Shown piece after piece: positions 16,973 through 25,295 of a stretch of DNA of 64,000 nt. A program made the position numbers and the translations under genes. The DNA lies in the NCBI GenBank assembly GCA_019414055.1, contig DXMV01000007.1:30718-94717 (forward strand), read 5' to 3'. The notes under the pieces are model-generated. The model was given only the letters and a program-made list of their open reading frames with translations. It had not been told where the DNA came from and searched no databases. Origin of the DNA: Collinsella sp. GTDB lineage: Bacteria > Actinomycetota > Coriobacteriia > Coriobacteriales > Coriobacteriaceae. The stretch's first letter is position 1. The number at the start of each line of letters is the position of its first letter.

Positions 16973-18169
16973 ATGACTCAGGCAAGACAAGATGGCATCT
17001 CGCTCAAGCAGTGGCTCCCGCTTATCGGGCTCGCCTGCTGTGCGTTCGTGTTCAACACGTCGGAGTTCATGCCCATTGGCCTTCTAACTGATATTGCCGC
17101 ATCGTTCTCGCTCACCGAGGCCCAGGCAGGCATCATGATCTCGGTCTACGCCTGGGGCGTCATGCTGCTGTCGCTGCCACTCATGGTGTTTGCCTCGCGC
17201 TTTGAGTTCAAGCGTATGCTGCTCGGCGTGCTTGCCGTGTTCTCGCTCGGGCAGTTCCTGTCCGCCGTGGCGCCCACCTATCCCATTTTGGTCTGCGCGC
17301 GCCTGGTGGTCGCTTGCGCACACGCCGTGTTCTGGTCGGTCGCCTCGATTATGGCCTCGCGCCTGGTCGACACCCGTCACGGGGCGCTCGCCATCAGCAT
17401 GATCGCCACGGGCTCGTCCATCGCGCAGATCTTTGGCCTGCCGATCGGCCGCGCCATCGGCCTGGCCGTGGGCTGGCGCATGACGTTTGCCGTGGTCGGG
17501 GTCTTTTCTGCCGCCGCGGTGGTGTACCAGGCAGCGGTGTTCCCGGCCATGCCGGCGGGTGAGCGCTTTACGCTCAAACAGCTTCCCGAGCTGCTCAAGA
17601 ACCCGTTCCTCATCGCGCTTTATGCGGTCACGGTCTTTATGGCGACCGGCTATTATGCGGGTTACAGCTATATCGAGCCGTTCCTGGCACAGGTCGCGCA
17701 CGTCGACGCGGGCGCCATCACTATGACGCTGACGGCGTTCGGTTGCTCTGGTCTGCTCGGAAGCTGGCTGTTTGGCCGCCTGTTCGATGGGCACCGGTTC
17801 CCGTTTCTCGCGATTACGCTCTCCGGCGTGCCGGTGGCTCTGCTGCTCATGGGTCCGGTTGCACCGTCGCTCGTCGCCGTTCTCGCTGTTTGCGCGCTAT
17901 GGGGCTGCTGCTCCACGGCCTTTAACGTGGCGTTCCAGGCCGAGCTCATCAAGTACACGCCGGCGGATTCGTCGGCCGTCGCCATGTCGATCTTCTCGGG
18001 CCTGTTCAACCTGGGGATCGGCACCGGTACGGCGATCGGCGGCGCCGTGGTGTCGGGCCCCGGCATCGCCTGGATCGGCTACGCAGGCGGCACGATCGCT
18101 GTCGTGGGCGTCATCCTCGCCATCACCGTACTGTTCCCAGCCATACGCCGCGCAAAGCCTGTCGCCTAA
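16973..18169 (+). CDS. MFS transporter, SotB/YdhP-like efflux protein
   Basis: A 398-residue, 12-TM major facilitator. The N-terminus (FNTSEFMPIGLLTDIAASF) and the motif around TM2-3 (RFEFKRMLLGVLAVFSLGQFL) are typical of the drug/sugar-efflux DHA1 branch (SotB, AraJ, YdhP). Exported substrates in that branch are sugars or small toxic compounds, and the one used here is unknown. The ATG follows GGAGAGGG. The longer open frame upstream includes the promoter and is not coding. A palindromic repeat follows the gene. Confidence 0.9.
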   Translation: MTQARQDGISLKQWLPLIGLACCAFVFNTSEFMPIGLLTDIAASFSLTEAQAGIMISVYAWGVMLLSLPLMVFASRFEFKRMLLGVLAVFSLGQFLSAVAPTYPILVCARLVVACAHAVFWSVASIMASRLVDTRHGALAISMIATGSSIAQIFGLPIGRAIGLAVGWRMTFAVVGVFSAAAVVYQAAVFPAMPAGERFTLKQLPELLKNPFLIALYAVTVFMATGYYAGYSYIEPFLAQVAHVDAGAITMTLTAFGCSGLLGSWLFGRLFDGHRFPFLAITLSGVPVALLLMGPVAPSLVAVLAVCALWGCCSTAFNVAFQAELIKYTPADSSAVAMSIFSGLFNLGIGTGTAIGGAVVSGPGIAWIGYAGGTIAVVGVILAITVLFPAIRRAKPVA

Positions 18170-18184
18170 TCATGTTCCCTCATC

Positions 18185-18251
18185 AGTTGCGGTGGAATAG
18201 TTCCTGTTTAAGGCCTCTGAAGGCTCAAACAGGAACTATTCCACCGCAACT
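18185..18251. repeat. Dispersed palindromic repeat, copy B
   Basis: The 25-bp arms (18185-18209 and 18227-18251) are identical to copy A at 13737-13802 but enclose a different 17-base loop. It begins 16 bases after the MFS stop and may serve as its terminator. Confidence 0.9.
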
Positions 18252-18322
18252 TATTTTGGGGAAGAGGATACAAGCCGGGCATACAATGGATGTCGTTGTG
18301 TTGAGCTTACCGGGAGGTTGCT

Positions 18323-19699
18323 ATGTGGGCATACGAGACGACGTTCTATCAGATCTATCCGCTGGGCTTTTGCGGAGCTCCGCGCGAAAACGCCGCCCCC
18401 GTTGCCGAGGATGAGCTCGCCCAGGCTGCCAACGCCGCGCCCAACCCCGATGCGCCCATCATGAAGATCGCCCAATGGGCCGACTACCTGCAGGAACTCG
18501 GCGTTGGCGCTGTGCTCATCAACCCGCCGCTCGAATCTGATAGCCACGGCTACGATACACGCAGCCTGCGCCATATCGACCGTCGCCTGGGTGGGGATGC
18601 CGATTTTGCCGCCGTATGCGAGACGCTGCACGCCCACGGCATCCGCGTGGTGCTCGATGCGGTCTTTAACCATGTGGGCCGTGGCTTTTGGGCCTTCCGC
18701 GATGTGCAGGAGCGCAAGTGGGACTCGCCCTACAAGGATTGGTTCCACATCAGCTTTGACGGCGACTCGTGCTACGGCGACGGCTTTTGGTACGAGGGCT
18801 GGGAGGGCCATTTTGAGCTTGTGAAGCTCAACCTGCAAAACCCCGCCGTGGTCGATTACCTGCTTGAGTCCGTGCGCCGCTGGGCCGAAGTCTTTGGCGT
18901 TGACGGCCTGCGCCTGGACGTCGCCTATATGCTCGATCGCGACTTCATGCGCCGGCTACACTCCTTTACCCGTGAGCTCAAGCCCGACTTTGTGCTGATC
19001 GGCGAGACGCTCCACGGCGACTACAACCAGATCGTCAACGACGAGATGCTCGACACCTGCACCAACTATGAGTGCTACAAGGGTCTGTACTCCAGCTTTA
19101 ACTCGGTCAACATGTTCGAGATTGCCCACTCGCTGCATCGCCAGTTTGGTGGTGACCCGTGGTGCATTTATCGCGGCAAGCATCTGCTGTCGTTTGTCGA
19201 CAACCATGACGTGCCGCGCCTGGCGAGTATCCTGACGGACAAGTCCTGCCTGCGCCCCGCCTACGGCATGCTCTTTGGCATGCCGGGCATCCCATGCGTC
19301 TACTATGGCAGCGAGTGGGGGATTGCCGGCGAAAAGGGCGGCCCCGATGGTGACTGGGCGCTGCGACCTGCGCTCGATGAGCCTGCGCCCAACGAGCTGA
19401 CGGCGTTCGTCACGCAGCTCACGCACCTTCGCTCGGCCGACGACGCGGCGGCCCGTGCTCTCAACTACGGTGCCTATCGCAACGTGGTGATCCAGAACAA
19501 GCAGCTGCTGTTCGAGCGTGCCTGCGACGGCGCGACGGTACTCGTGGCGGTGAATGCCGTGGACGAGCCTTACGCCTTTGGCGCCGGCGAGCTCAATGGG
19601 TCTTTTGTCGACCTGCTTACCGACGGTGCACCTGCGGTTGAGCTTGCGGGCACGCTTGAGCTTGCGCCCTACGAGGTACGCTATCTGTTGAGGGCCTAG
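18323..19699 (+). CDS. GH13-family alpha-amylase/cyclomaltodextrinase-like glycosidase
   Basis: A 458-residue cytoplasmic enzyme without a signal peptide or carbohydrate-binding module. The four GH13 regions are visible: DAVFNHVG, the nucleophile in GLRLDVAYML, the acid/base in LIGETLHGDY and the transition-state Asp in FVDNHDVPR. It likely hydrolyses short alpha-glucans or maltodextrins. It is shorter than neopullulanases because it lacks the N-terminal domain. An ATG start with GGGAGG upstream supports the call. The next gene starts 3 bases after its stop. Confidence 0.92.
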   Translation: MWAYETTFYQIYPLGFCGAPRENAAPVAEDELAQAANAAPNPDAPIMKIAQWADYLQELGVGAVLINPPLESDSHGYDTRSLRHIDRRLGGDADFAAVCETLHAHGIRVVLDAVFNHVGRGFWAFRDVQERKWDSPYKDWFHISFDGDSCYGDGFWYEGWEGHFELVKLNLQNPAVVDYLLESVRRWAEVFGVDGLRLDVAYMLDRDFMRRLHSFTRELKPDFVLIGETLHGDYNQIVNDEMLDTCTNYECYKGLYSSFNSVNMFEIAHSLHRQFGGDPWCIYRGKHLLSFVDNHDVPRLASILTDKSCLRPAYGMLFGMPGIPCVYYGSEWGIAGEKGGPDGDWALRPALDEPAPNELTAFVTQLTHLRSADDAAARALNYGAYRNVVIQNKQLLFERACDGATVLVAVNAVDEPYAFGAGELNGSFVDLLTDGAPAVELAGTLELAPYEVRYLLRA

Positions 19700-19702
19700 G
19701 CC

Positions 19703-20266
19703 ATGGCTGCGTCCGACGAGGGCTATCAACACATTGAGCATGGGTTTGAACCCGTGTTCGACCAGCACTCGCGCATCTTGGTGTTGGGGTCGTTTCCCTC
19801 AGTGCTTTCGCGTACCAATGCCTTCTATTACGGCAATCCCCAGAATCGCTTTTGGCGCGTGATGGCCGCGTGCCTCGGTGTGCTCGTGCCACCCAACGAG
19901 GGCGATCCTTTGGCAAGCGGTGAGCCCGCGACGCTCGATGCCTCCATTGCTGCCAAGCGATCCATGCTGCTGAACGGCGGCGTGGCCCTGTGGGATGTGA
20001 TCGAGAGTTGCGACATTAAGGGCTCGAGCGACGCGAGCATTCGCAACGTTGTGCCGGCACATATCGAGCGCATTACCGATGTCACGCCGATTGAGGTCGT
20101 TATCTGCAACGGCGGCGCGGCCGGGCGGCTCTACAAACGCTATCTACAAGAGCGGACGGGGCTACCTGCCATCGTGCTGCCGTCGACGAGTCCTGCCAAC
20201 GCGGCGTGGCGTTTGGAGCGGCTTGTCGAGCGTTGGAGTGAAGCCGTTGACTGGGCAGCTTATTAA
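19703..20266 (+). CDS. DNA-deoxyinosine glycosylase (UDG family 6-like)
   Basis: A 187-residue uracil-DNA-glycosylase fold. GSFPSVLSRTNAFYYGNPQNRFW matches the first motif of hypoxanthine-DNA glycosylases, with the Asn of the family. LPSTSPANA matches the late SPA motif that contacts the minor groove. The enzyme would remove deaminated adenine (hypoxanthine) from DNA. It starts 3 bases after the GH13 gene with no strong own ribosome site, so it is probably translationally coupled, although the functions are unrelated. Confidence 0.85.
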   Translation: MAASDEGYQHIEHGFEPVFDQHSRILVLGSFPSVLSRTNAFYYGNPQNRFWRVMAACLGVLVPPNEGDPLASGEPATLDASIAAKRSMLLNGGVALWDVIESCDIKGSSDASIRNVVPAHIERITDVTPIEVVICNGGAAGRLYKRYLQERTGLPAIVLPSTSPANAAWRLERLVERWSEAVDWAAY

Positions 20267-20267
20267 T

Positions 20268-20930
20268 TTAGATTATTGATTGAGTGCGGGCGCCGAGGTG
20301 TTTCAGAACGCCTCGCCAGATCGGCGCGGGCATGGCTGGCTCGGCGCAAACCATGCCATTGGTGTCGATGTCCTCGGCACTGCCGCCGCCGAGTCGCTGC
20401 GCATGCTCAACCGAGCAACCCATACGCACCGCACCCACGAGCTTGTCCATGGCTTCGGAAAACGGTCGGCGCAAGAGGCCCATGCGCGGGGAGTGGCGAA
20501 GCGCTGCGATGCCGCTGCCGGCGCAGATGGCAACGCCGCCACACCACGTTAGTTTACGGAGCTCGCAAGCTTCCCGCAGGCGCTTGACGGGCATGTGCGC
20601 CCCCTCGGTGCTTCTGTGGGCAACCTGCACGACGACATAGACGCGTGTCTCTGCATTCCCAAGGCGATCGAGCATCTGCTCGACAGTGATCATCGCCCCG
20701 TCATCAAATGCATCATCAACGGCGAGCACGAGGCCATCGGCGGCAGCATCGTCATCATCCGCCTTCAAGTCGACCGGGCGGGGGAGTACAGTGCCGGAAA
20801 GCTGTGCATAGGCGGCGATGGCATCCTGCAGGTCCCAGAGCAAAAACTCAAGATCGGCGCTCTCGGGAATGCTGATATACGCAATGGTTTGCAACGTCTT
20901 GGGCTTATCGCCGCGCGCGATCGTCTCCAT
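20268..20930 (-). CDS. Conserved-looking protein of unknown function
   Basis: A 220-residue soluble protein whose family I do not recognise. Strand-helix alternation (TIAYISIPESADLEFLLWDLQDAIAAY, RVYVVVQVAHRSTEG, WCGGVAICAGSGIAAL) suggests a Rossmann or flavodoxin-like fold. It includes an aspartate-rich loop (ADDDDAAADG). The ATG has AAGGAGG 4 bases upstream. It converges on the glycosylase gene, with one base between the stop codons. A flavoprotein role is possible but unproven. Confidence 0.65.
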   Translation of the reverse strand: METIARGDKPKTLQTIAYISIPESADLEFLLWDLQDAIAAYAQLSGTVLPRPVDLKADDDDAAADGLVLAVDDAFDDGAMITVEQMLDRLGNAETRVYVVVQVAHRSTEGAHMPVKRLREACELRKLTWCGGVAICAGSGIAALRHSPRMGLLRRPFSEAMDKLVGAVRMGCSVEHAQRLGGGSAEDIDTNGMVCAEPAMPAPIWRGVLKHLGARTQSII

Positions 20931-21022
20931 GCCGCCTCCTTTCCGGTTGGTTTCCGTTAGGTTACACCGTCTGGTGGCGCTTCGCCGCGCTATCCTAGTG
21001 CAACCCTTACGAAAGGAACGCC

Positions 21023-22159
21023 ATGCGCCTGCCCATGAATACCTCGCTTGCCACGCTCAAGCCCTCCGGTATCCGCCGAATCAACGCGCTCGCCGCTCAG
21101 CATCCGGGATGCATCGCGCTTGCGCTCGGCGAGCCTGATTTTCCCACGCCCGATGTGATTAGCGCCGAGGTGACCGCCGCACTGGGCCGCGGCGACACAC
21201 ACTATCCGCCCAACAACGGTCGCCCTGTCCTGCGCGAGGCGCTGTCTGCTTACATGGGGGACGCGGGCCTTACGTTTTCGGCCGACGAGGTCATCCTGAC
21301 CGACGGCGCGACCGAGGCCCTGTCGGCAACATTCATGGCTATGCTCAACCCCGGCGACGAGGTTATTATCCCCACGCCGGCCTTTGGCCTGTACGAGAGC
21401 ATCGTCGTAGCCAATCACGCCAAAGCGGTCTTTTTGGATACGGAGCCTGCGCAATTTCAGATTGACGAGGAAGCGCTTCGCGCCTGTGTGACCCCGGCGA
21501 CCAAGGCCATCGTTATCTGCTCGCCCAACAACCCCACGGGCTGCATTCTCAACGCGGCATCGCTCGACGCCGTGGCGCGCGTAGCGGAGCAGTCGGGCAT
21601 CTACGTGGTCTGCGACGACGTATACAACCGCCTCGTCTATGTGGATGGCTACGAGCGCTTTGCCCAGCGCCACCCGGAGCTTCGCGACCAAACAGTGGTC
21701 ATCGAGAGCTTCTCCAAGCCCTGGGCCATGACCGGCTGGCGCTTGGGCTGGCTCGCCGCTACAACCCCCGTCATCGCCGAGATCGCAAAGGCCCACCAAT
21801 ACCTAGTATCGAGTGCCGTCTCCTTCGAAATGGACGCCGCAGCTCGAGCCCTCACCGTCGACCCCACCCCCATGCTCAAAGTCTACCGAGCCCGCCGCGA
21901 ACACGTGCTCGAAGCCTTAAACGCCATGGGCCTCGACGTGGTGGAACCAGCCGGCGCCTTCTACACTTTCCCGAGCATCAAAAAGATCGGCCTAACAAGC
22001 GAAGATTTCTGCATCAAAGCCATCAAAGAGGCAAACGTAGCCCTAGTCCCGGGCGACTGCTTCGGCACCGAAGGCCACATTCGCCTAAGCTACTGTGTCT
22101 CCGACAAAGACCTTGACGAAGGTCTAACCCGCCTGTCCACCTTCATTTCAACCTTATAG
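21023..22159 (+). CDS. PLP-dependent class I/II aminotransferase
   Basis: A 378-residue fold-type I aminotransferase of the aspartate/aromatic subgroup. Characteristic elements are LALGEPDFPTP, the cofactor-contact TDGATEAL, CSPNNPTG, CDDVY and the Schiff-base lysine in SFSKPWAMTGWRLGW. The C-terminal arginine region (HIRLSYCVS) binds the substrate carboxylate. The ATG has GAAAGGA upstream. From about 21780 to the stop the codons change from mostly G/C-ended (GAG, AAG) to many A-ended ones (GAA, AAA, CTA, GCA). The nearby foldback element begins 63 bases later. Confidence 0.92.
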   Translation: MRLPMNTSLATLKPSGIRRINALAAQHPGCIALALGEPDFPTPDVISAEVTAALGRGDTHYPPNNGRPVLREALSAYMGDAGLTFSADEVILTDGATEALSATFMAMLNPGDEVIIPTPAFGLYESIVVANHAKAVFLDTEPAQFQIDEEALRACVTPATKAIVICSPNNPTGCILNAASLDAVARVAEQSGIYVVCDDVYNRLVYVDGYERFAQRHPELRDQTVVIESFSKPWAMTGWRLGWLAATTPVIAEIAKAHQYLVSSAVSFEMDAAARALTVDPTPMLKVYRARREHVLEALNAMGLDVVEPAGAFYTFPSIKKIGLTSEDFCIKAIKEANVALVPGDCFGTEGHIRLSYCVSDKDLDEGLTRLSTFISTL

Positions 22160-22221
22160 CCCAACGGGACGCAACACATCAGCCCATCGACCCAAGCATT
22201 ATGAGTGGGGGCGTCAGCCAA

Positions 22222-22420
22222 CGAAAACCCGGGCTGCCCAAAGTCAACGCAGGCACGCGCCGCCGAAGGCCAGGCGCAAGGTTTTCGTAGATTCCGCACG
22301 AGCCGAAGAGCACTTAATGTGCTCTTCGTGCGAGCCAGGACTTGACCGAACGAAAACCTTGCGCCTGGCCTTCGGCGGCGCGTGCCGGATGGTGGAATTG
22401 TGTGCAGCCCGGTTTTCCGT
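22222..22420. repeat. Foldback element 1 (conserved core in long stem), upstream of rplJ
   Basis: Perfect 37-nt inverted arms (22252-22288 and 22350-22386) enclose a 61-nt core. The core holds a hairpin, CGAAGAGCAC-TTAAT-GTGCTCTTCG, flanked by TTCCGCACGAGCC and GTGCGAGCCAGGACT. A second, outer inverted repeat (about 22222-22237 with 22405-22420, one bulge) extends it. The core matches those at 35336-35402 and 52615-52681, but the arm sequences are unrelated. It ends exactly where the rplJ promoter begins. Confidence 0.92.
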
Positions 22421-22448
22421 TGACCGACGCCGGGGTCCCCGCCATAAT
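22420..22448 (+). promoter_or_regulatory. Promoter of rplJ-rplL
   Basis: TTGACC (-35) and CATAAT (-10) are separated by exactly 17 bases, followed by a leader of about 200 nt. Confidence 0.75.
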
Positions 22449-22454
22449 ACTTTC

Positions 22455-22597
22455 GATTCACGCACGAATCCGCTGCCAGAGACAGCCGGCGCAAACGGGC
22501 ATCGCCCGCGAGCTTAATGGGACATCCCGCCAGCCGAGGTGGTCGAGTAGATATGTCTTCTCGCCCCCGTCGCTCATGCAGCGCGGGGGCTTTCTTT
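22455..22597 (+). promoter_or_regulatory. L10-type ribosomal leader with attenuator
   Basis: The transcribed leader contains a multi-stem region (GCTGCCAGAGACAGCCGGC to about 22545). This resembles the rplJ leader bound by the L10/L12 complex. It ends in a G/C-rich stem (GCCCCC / GGGGGC at 22563-22590) followed by TTTCTTTTT, which looks like a terminator and could attenuate the operon. The leader class is inferred from position and shape. Confidence 0.7.
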
Positions 22598-22664
22598 TTG
22601 GACATGCCCCCGTCACGTCCTTGTGGCGGACCGTGCCCGGAAAGAATTTGAGGAGGTGTAATTC

Positions 22665-23186
22665 ATGCCCCAGCAGTACAAAATCGACAAGGTTGCAGAG
22701 ATCGAGTCCCGTATCGCCGAGAACGCCGGTCTGTTCGTCGTCAACTACAACGGTCTGACGGTTAAGCAGGCTCAGGAGCTGCGCCATCAGCTTCGCGAGT
22801 GCGGCGCCGAGATGAAGGTCTACAAGAACAACCTGGTCAAGATCGCTCTCAAGAACCAGGAGCAGCCCGAGCTTGACGAGATCCTCGCCGGCCCCGTCGC
22901 TTATGTGTTCTACGAGACCGAGCCGGTCGAGGCCGCTAAGGCCCTTAAGGACTTCTCTGCTAAGTCCAAGGGCGTCCTTGAGATCAAGGGCGGTATCTCC
23001 GACGGCAAGGCCGTTTCCGCTGATGATGTTAAGGCTATCGCCGAGCTGCCCACCAAGGATCAGCTTCTCGGCCAGATCGCCGGTCTCATCTCCGGTTTCG
23101 CTCGCGACATCGCTGTTTGCGTCAACGGCGTTTCCTCTGGTCTCGCTCGTTCGATCCAGCAGGTCTCCGAGCAGAAGGCAGCCTAG
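22665..23186 (+). CDS. rplJ: 50S ribosomal protein L10
   Basis: A 173-residue L10 that anchors the L7/L12 stalk to 23S rRNA. NAGLFVVNYNGLTVKQAQELR and MKVYKNNLVKIAL are the conserved rRNA-binding N-terminal region. The C-terminal helix carries the L12 binding sites. The ATG follows GGAGGTG. rplK and rplA, which usually precede it, are absent here. It is probably autoregulated through the leader. Confidence 0.97.
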   Translation: MPQQYKIDKVAEIESRIAENAGLFVVNYNGLTVKQAQELRHQLRECGAEMKVYKNNLVKIALKNQEQPELDEILAGPVAYVFYETEPVEAAKALKDFSAKSKGVLEIKGGISDGKAVSADDVKAIAELPTKDQLLGQIAGLISGFARDIAVCVNGVSSGLARSIQQVSEQKAA

Positions 23187-23288
23187 TCGCTGTTTTCACC
23201 CGCGGTGGCAACGCCGCACCCCTGGCGCATTCGCGCCGTGTTTTAACTGATCTCCGTGCACACGCACGGAAACCGAAAGGACTTAGAA

Positions 23289-23666
23289 ATGGCTAAGCTT
23301 ACCACCGATGAGATCATCGATGCTCTTAAGGAAATGACCCTTCTCGAGGCTTCCGAGCTCGTCAAGGCTATCGAGGACACCTTCGGCGTTTCCGCCGCTG
23401 CTCCTGCCGCTGTTGTCGCCGCTCCCGCTGCTGGCGCTGCTGAGGCCGAGGAGAAGACCGAGTTTGACGTCGTGCTCGAGGGCTTCGGCGACAACAAGAT
23501 CCAGGTCATCAAGGCCGTCCGTGAGCTCACCAACCTTGGCCTGAAGGAGGCCAAGGAGGTCGTCGAGGGCGCTCCCAAGGCTGTTCTCGAGGGTGCCAAG
23601 AAGGAGGACGCCGAGGCTGCCAAGGAGAAGCTCGAGGCTGCTGGCGCTGCTGTCACCCTCAAGTAA
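23289..23666 (+). CDS. rplL: 50S ribosomal protein L7/L12
   Basis: A 125-residue acidic stalk protein. It has an N-terminal dimerisation domain, an alanine-rich hinge (SAAAPAAVVAAPAAGAAEAEE) and the conserved C-terminal factor-binding domain (KTEFDVVLEGFGDNKIQVIKAVRE). The ATG at 23289 lies 6 bases after AAAGGA. It is the second gene of the operon and is followed by a strong terminator. Confidence 0.98.
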   Translation: MAKLTTDEIIDALKEMTLLEASELVKAIEDTFGVSAAAPAAVVAAPAAGAAEAEEKTEFDVVLEGFGDNKIQVIKAVRELTNLGLKEAKEVVEGAPKAVLEGAKKEDAEAAKEKLEAAGAAVTLK

Positions 23667-23693
23667 TCAGGCTTTCTCGCCAGATTTCTTTGC

Positions 23694-23722
23694 AGACGGG
23701 ACTCGCTATGCGAGCCCCGTCT
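23694..23722 (+). terminator. Terminator of rplJ-rplL
   Basis: The stem AGACGGG-N-CTCG / CGAG-N-CCCGTCT is followed by TTTTTT. Confidence 0.92.
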
Positions 23723-23979
23723 TTTTTGTTTTGGCCCCTCATTCCCATTGCTCGGCACGCAGAGCACCGCTGTCTTCGCCGTGCCAATCCCGTTACCGCT
23801 GGGGCGTATAATTGCACCATTCGAGCAATAATTTGCGTTGACCTGCTGAAGAATTGCGTTTGCCTTACGGCGACGTATGTCTTCGGCGGTAAGATACTTC
23901 GGTATCGCAATTTGGTCTGCGGCCGCCGTGCCGCACGCATGGGGCGCATTCTGCGCCTGCGAAAGGATCCTTGAATAAC

Positions 23980-24888
23980 ATGAAGGCAATCATCCCCGCC
24001 GCCGGTCTTGGCACGCGTTTTCTGCCTGGCACTAAGTGCACGCCCAAAGAGATGTTGCCGGTGCTCGACAAGCCGGTCATTCAGTATGTCGTTGAGGAAG
24101 CGCTCGACCCCGAGGAGGTCGACGATGCCATCATCGTTACCTCTCCCGGTAAGCCCGAGCTGCTGAGCTACTTCCAGCCCGATCGCTCGCTCGAGAACCT
24201 GCTGCGCGAGCGCGGTAAGAACGCCTACGCCGATGCCGTCGCCCATGCGGGCGGTATGCCGGTCGACTTCCGTTATCAGTACGAGCCCAAGGGCCTCGGT
24301 CACGCCATTCGCTCTGCCGCCGATGCTGTGGCAGGGGAGAACTTCCTGGTTCTTCTGGGCGACTACGTTGTGCCTAACCGCGACATCTGCGACAAGATGC
24401 TCGCCGTTTCCAAGGAGCACGGTGGCGCTTCGGTTATCGCCGTCGCTGCTTGCTCGCCCGAGGAAGTCAGCCGCTACGGCGTTATCGCCGGCGAGCGCGT
24501 CGGTTCGCTCGAGGGCGCCGAGGGCGTTGCCGATGCCGAGCCGGGCGCTGTCTGGCGCATCGGCGGTCTGGTCGAGAAGCCTGCTCCCGAGGCGGCTCCG
24601 TCCAACCTGTACATCGTCGGTCGCTACCTGCTGAGCCCGCTGGTCATGGACCTGCTGGCCGATCAGCAGGCTGGTAAGGGCGGCGAGATCCAGCTGACCG
24701 ACGCCATGGCCCGCTCGCTCGACCGCGAGGCCATGTACGCCGTCGTCATCGATCCGCTTTCGGGCTACGACACCGGCACCCCGTCTGGCTGGATGGCCAC
24801 CAACGCCCTCATGGCCGCAAGCGATCCTCGCTTTGCTGGCGCCTTCTGGGACGCCATCGACGAGCGCGGCGGTTTGATGCGCAAGTAA
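23980..24888 (+). CDS. galU: UTP--glucose-1-phosphate uridylyltransferase
   Basis: A 302-residue nucleotidyltransferase making UDP-glucose for cell-surface glycans and galactose metabolism. It has the signature AAGLGTRFLPGTKCTPKEMLP, the catalytic-lysine region VEKP and the sugar-binding GYDTGTP. The ATG at 23980 is preferred, with AAGGA at a workable distance. A TTG 9 bases upstream nearly touches that site. The gene sits between rplL and rpoB, splitting the usual rplJL-rpoBC order, and has its own terminator. Confidence 0.94.
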   Translation: MKAIIPAAGLGTRFLPGTKCTPKEMLPVLDKPVIQYVVEEALDPEEVDDAIIVTSPGKPELLSYFQPDRSLENLLRERGKNAYADAVAHAGGMPVDFRYQYEPKGLGHAIRSAADAVAGENFLVLLGDYVVPNRDICDKMLAVSKEHGGASVIAVAACSPEEVSRYGVIAGERVGSLEGAEGVADAEPGAVWRIGGLVEKPAPEAAPSNLYIVGRYLLSPLVMDLLADQQAGKGGEIQLTDAMARSLDREAMYAVVIDPLSGYDTGTPSGWMATNALMAASDPRFAGAFWDAIDERGGLMRK

Positions 24889-24908
24889 GCCTTCGGTCAT
24901 CGACATTT

Positions 24909-24936
24909 ACGGGTGCGGACTTCGGTCTGCACCCGT
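24909..24936 (+). terminator. Terminator of galU
   Basis: The stem ACGGGTGC-N-GAC / GTC-N-GCACCCGT has a TTCG tetraloop and is followed by TTTTTT. Confidence 0.92.
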
Positions 24937-24961
24937 TTTTTATACGAGCTACAGCTTAGCT

Positions 24962-25135
24962 CCGGAAAGTGCGGCCCACAATTTGGCCGAATTCTGGGAC
25001 GCGCTTTCCGGCTGAGGCCCCTAGCGGAAACTGCGACCCGGAATTTCGGCTCAGAACGGGATATGCTTTCCCAAACAGTGCTCAACCGGAAACTGCGCCC
25101 CAGTTTGGGGCCTCAAAACGGGATGCAGTTTCCGC
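24962..25135. repeat. Three tandem degenerate hairpin repeats (period about 62 bp)
   Basis: Each unit begins with CGGAAA(C/G)TGCG, contains a C-rich/T-rich middle and ends with the complement GC(A)(G/C)TTTCC. Units start near 24962, 25024 and 25086. Each can fold separately with GGAAACTGC pairing with GCAGTTTCC. They fill the galU-rpoB gap before the rpoB promoter and encode no recognisable protein. Confidence 0.8.
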
Positions 25136-25295
25136 CTGATCAACCCTCGCCGCCATTCCGCCATTCAGCGGCGCGCACCAGCAGCGTTGTTCACAGAAAA
25201 TATATGAACAGGTGTTCGATACACACCAATCTACCTGCATTTTTTCTGTCGAAAAACTTTGCTACTCCAAAAACTCAATCGCGTCAAGGCTTTTC

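Noticed and set aside
22252..22386. Invertible promoter (inverton) flanked by the 37-nt arms of foldback element 1
   Set aside because: The enclosed 61-nt core is nearly palindromic and contains no promoter. All three elements have the same orientation relative to the downstream gene. Inversion cannot be fully excluded without reads.
24962..25135. CRISPR array
   Set aside because: There are only three diverged units that are themselves hairpins. No identical repeats, no unique spacers of constant length and no cas genes were seen.
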